From Brackiella oedipodis DSM 13743 (lineage in GTDB: Bacteria; Pseudomonadota; Gammaproteobacteria; Burkholderiales; Burkholderiaceae_B): a stretch of 64,000 nucleotides of DNA. The notes under the pieces were generated by a model, which saw only the letters and a list, made by a program, of their open reading frames with translations, ran no database searches and was not told where the DNA came from. The stretch covers positions 261,541 to 325,540 of the forward strand of contig NZ_KK211206.1 of NCBI RefSeq assembly GCF_000621025.1, read 5' to 3'. The translations under genes were made by a program, and so were the position numbers. Positions 63,834 through 64,000 of the stretch are shown here, one piece after another. Within the stretch, counting starts at the first letter, position 1. Each line of letters starts with the position of its first letter.

Positions 63834-64000
63834 GGTATGGTCATTTACTTTGGTCTGTAGGGCTAAAATTCAGCACTTTCAGTACCGCCTCCCGCCGACG
63901 TTGTAGCCTCCCATTTCTCTTTGTAATGCTATAATTTATATAACCCTAGGAGTTTACATATATGGTTGTAGTTCCCCATTCCACTCTGTAGTGCTATAAT
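63834..64000 (+). CRISPR. Start of a type II-C-like CRISPR array (continues past the window)
   Basis: Two 36-nt repeats lie at 63900-63935 and 63965-64000. Both begin GTTGTAG and end TGCTATAAT, with CCCATT in the middle; they differ at 10 internal positions. A degenerate unit at 63834-63869 matches 14 of the last 16 bases (TCTGTAGGGCTAAAAT). Spacers are 30 nt (63870-63899) and 29 nt (63936-63964). The repeat resembles the type II-C family of Neisseria and Pasteurellaceae, which starts GTTGTAG and ends in GCTACAAT. TGnTATAAT at the repeat end is an extended -10 promoter, as used in II-C arrays to transcribe each crRNA. The left edge, with the most degenerate repeat, appears to be one end of the array. 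No cas genes are visible. Confidence 0.88.

Overview
The window reads as a chromosome segment of a moderately low-GC betaproteobacterium, most likely Burkholderiales and Alcaligenaceae-like. The reasons are protein-level resemblance and gene arrangements such as tig-clpP-clpX-lon, an alanine-type aminotransferase-hom-thrC operon, a PTS EIIA(Man)/HPr pair, a regulatory-style gshB neighbour, and an Mce/Mla-type ABC operon ending in a PqiC-like lipoprotein. Most of the window is housekeeping DNA. The accessory or unusual material is concentrated at the right end.

Layout. 1-1.7 kb: end of a PTS/glutathione cluster (ptsH partial, EIIA, gshB). 1.8-4.3 kb: thrS-infC, cut off from the usual rpmI-rplT by a terminator. 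4.6-5.3 kb: an unknown membrane-anchored acidic protein. 5.4-11.3 kb: the proteostasis cluster lon, clpX, clpP, tig. 11.5-16.7 kb: a tiny lipoprotein, sdaA and a YhdP-like AsmA-family giant. 16.8-20.5 kb: glnE and queH. 20.7-23 kb: tonB-exbB-exbD under a clear Fur-box candidate. 23-27.4 kb: crcB and the threonine operon (aminotransferase, hom, thrC, each overlapping by 4 nt). 27.6-31.3 kb: Mth938-like protein, Bcp, PIN-PhoH, SLC10-type transporter. 31.4-37.6 kb: a nucleophile-less alpha/beta-hydrolase-like protein, YqeY, DinB, small secreted or lipoproteins and a HelD-like helicase. 37.7-41.4 kb: lipid-transport ABC operon. 41.6-45.8 kb: cysK, SMR and MFS transporters, nitroreductase, pdxJ. 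45.8-51.9 kb: a full RND efflux operon with a near-consensus promoter overlapped by an inverted-repeat operator. 52.1-54.8 kb: an ABC importer of the TrpXYZ kind. 54.9-59.6 kb: SpeE-like protein, xthA, orphan TAXI binding protein, lytic transglycosylase lipoprotein, AI-2E-family permease. 59.7 kb: tRNA-Leu(UAG). 60.3-63.1 kb: dicarboxylate/amino-acid symporter and a DadA-like oxidoreductase.

The most interesting parts are at the right edge. First, about 230 bp covering the end of the symporter gene, its terminator and the end of dadA is tandemly duplicated. All four coding differences between the two dadA tails are synonymous, so the extra copy looks like an imported allele rather than a decayed duplicate. 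Second, the last 170 bases hold the start of a CRISPR array whose 36-nt repeats match the type II-C (Neisseria/Pasteurellaceae Cas9) pattern. Each repeat ends in a perfect extended -10 box, so crRNAs are probably made from promoters inside the repeats. No cas gene is visible; the array and any cas9-cas1-cas2 would continue beyond base 64000.

Other items worth a look: infC with an apparent ATC start, a terminator-like hairpin in the thrS leader, an AsmA-family gene with no ordinary start codon upstream of its membrane anchor, a leader hairpin before the efflux operon whose loop copies the anti-Shine-Dalgarno sequence, and several small lipoprotein genes.
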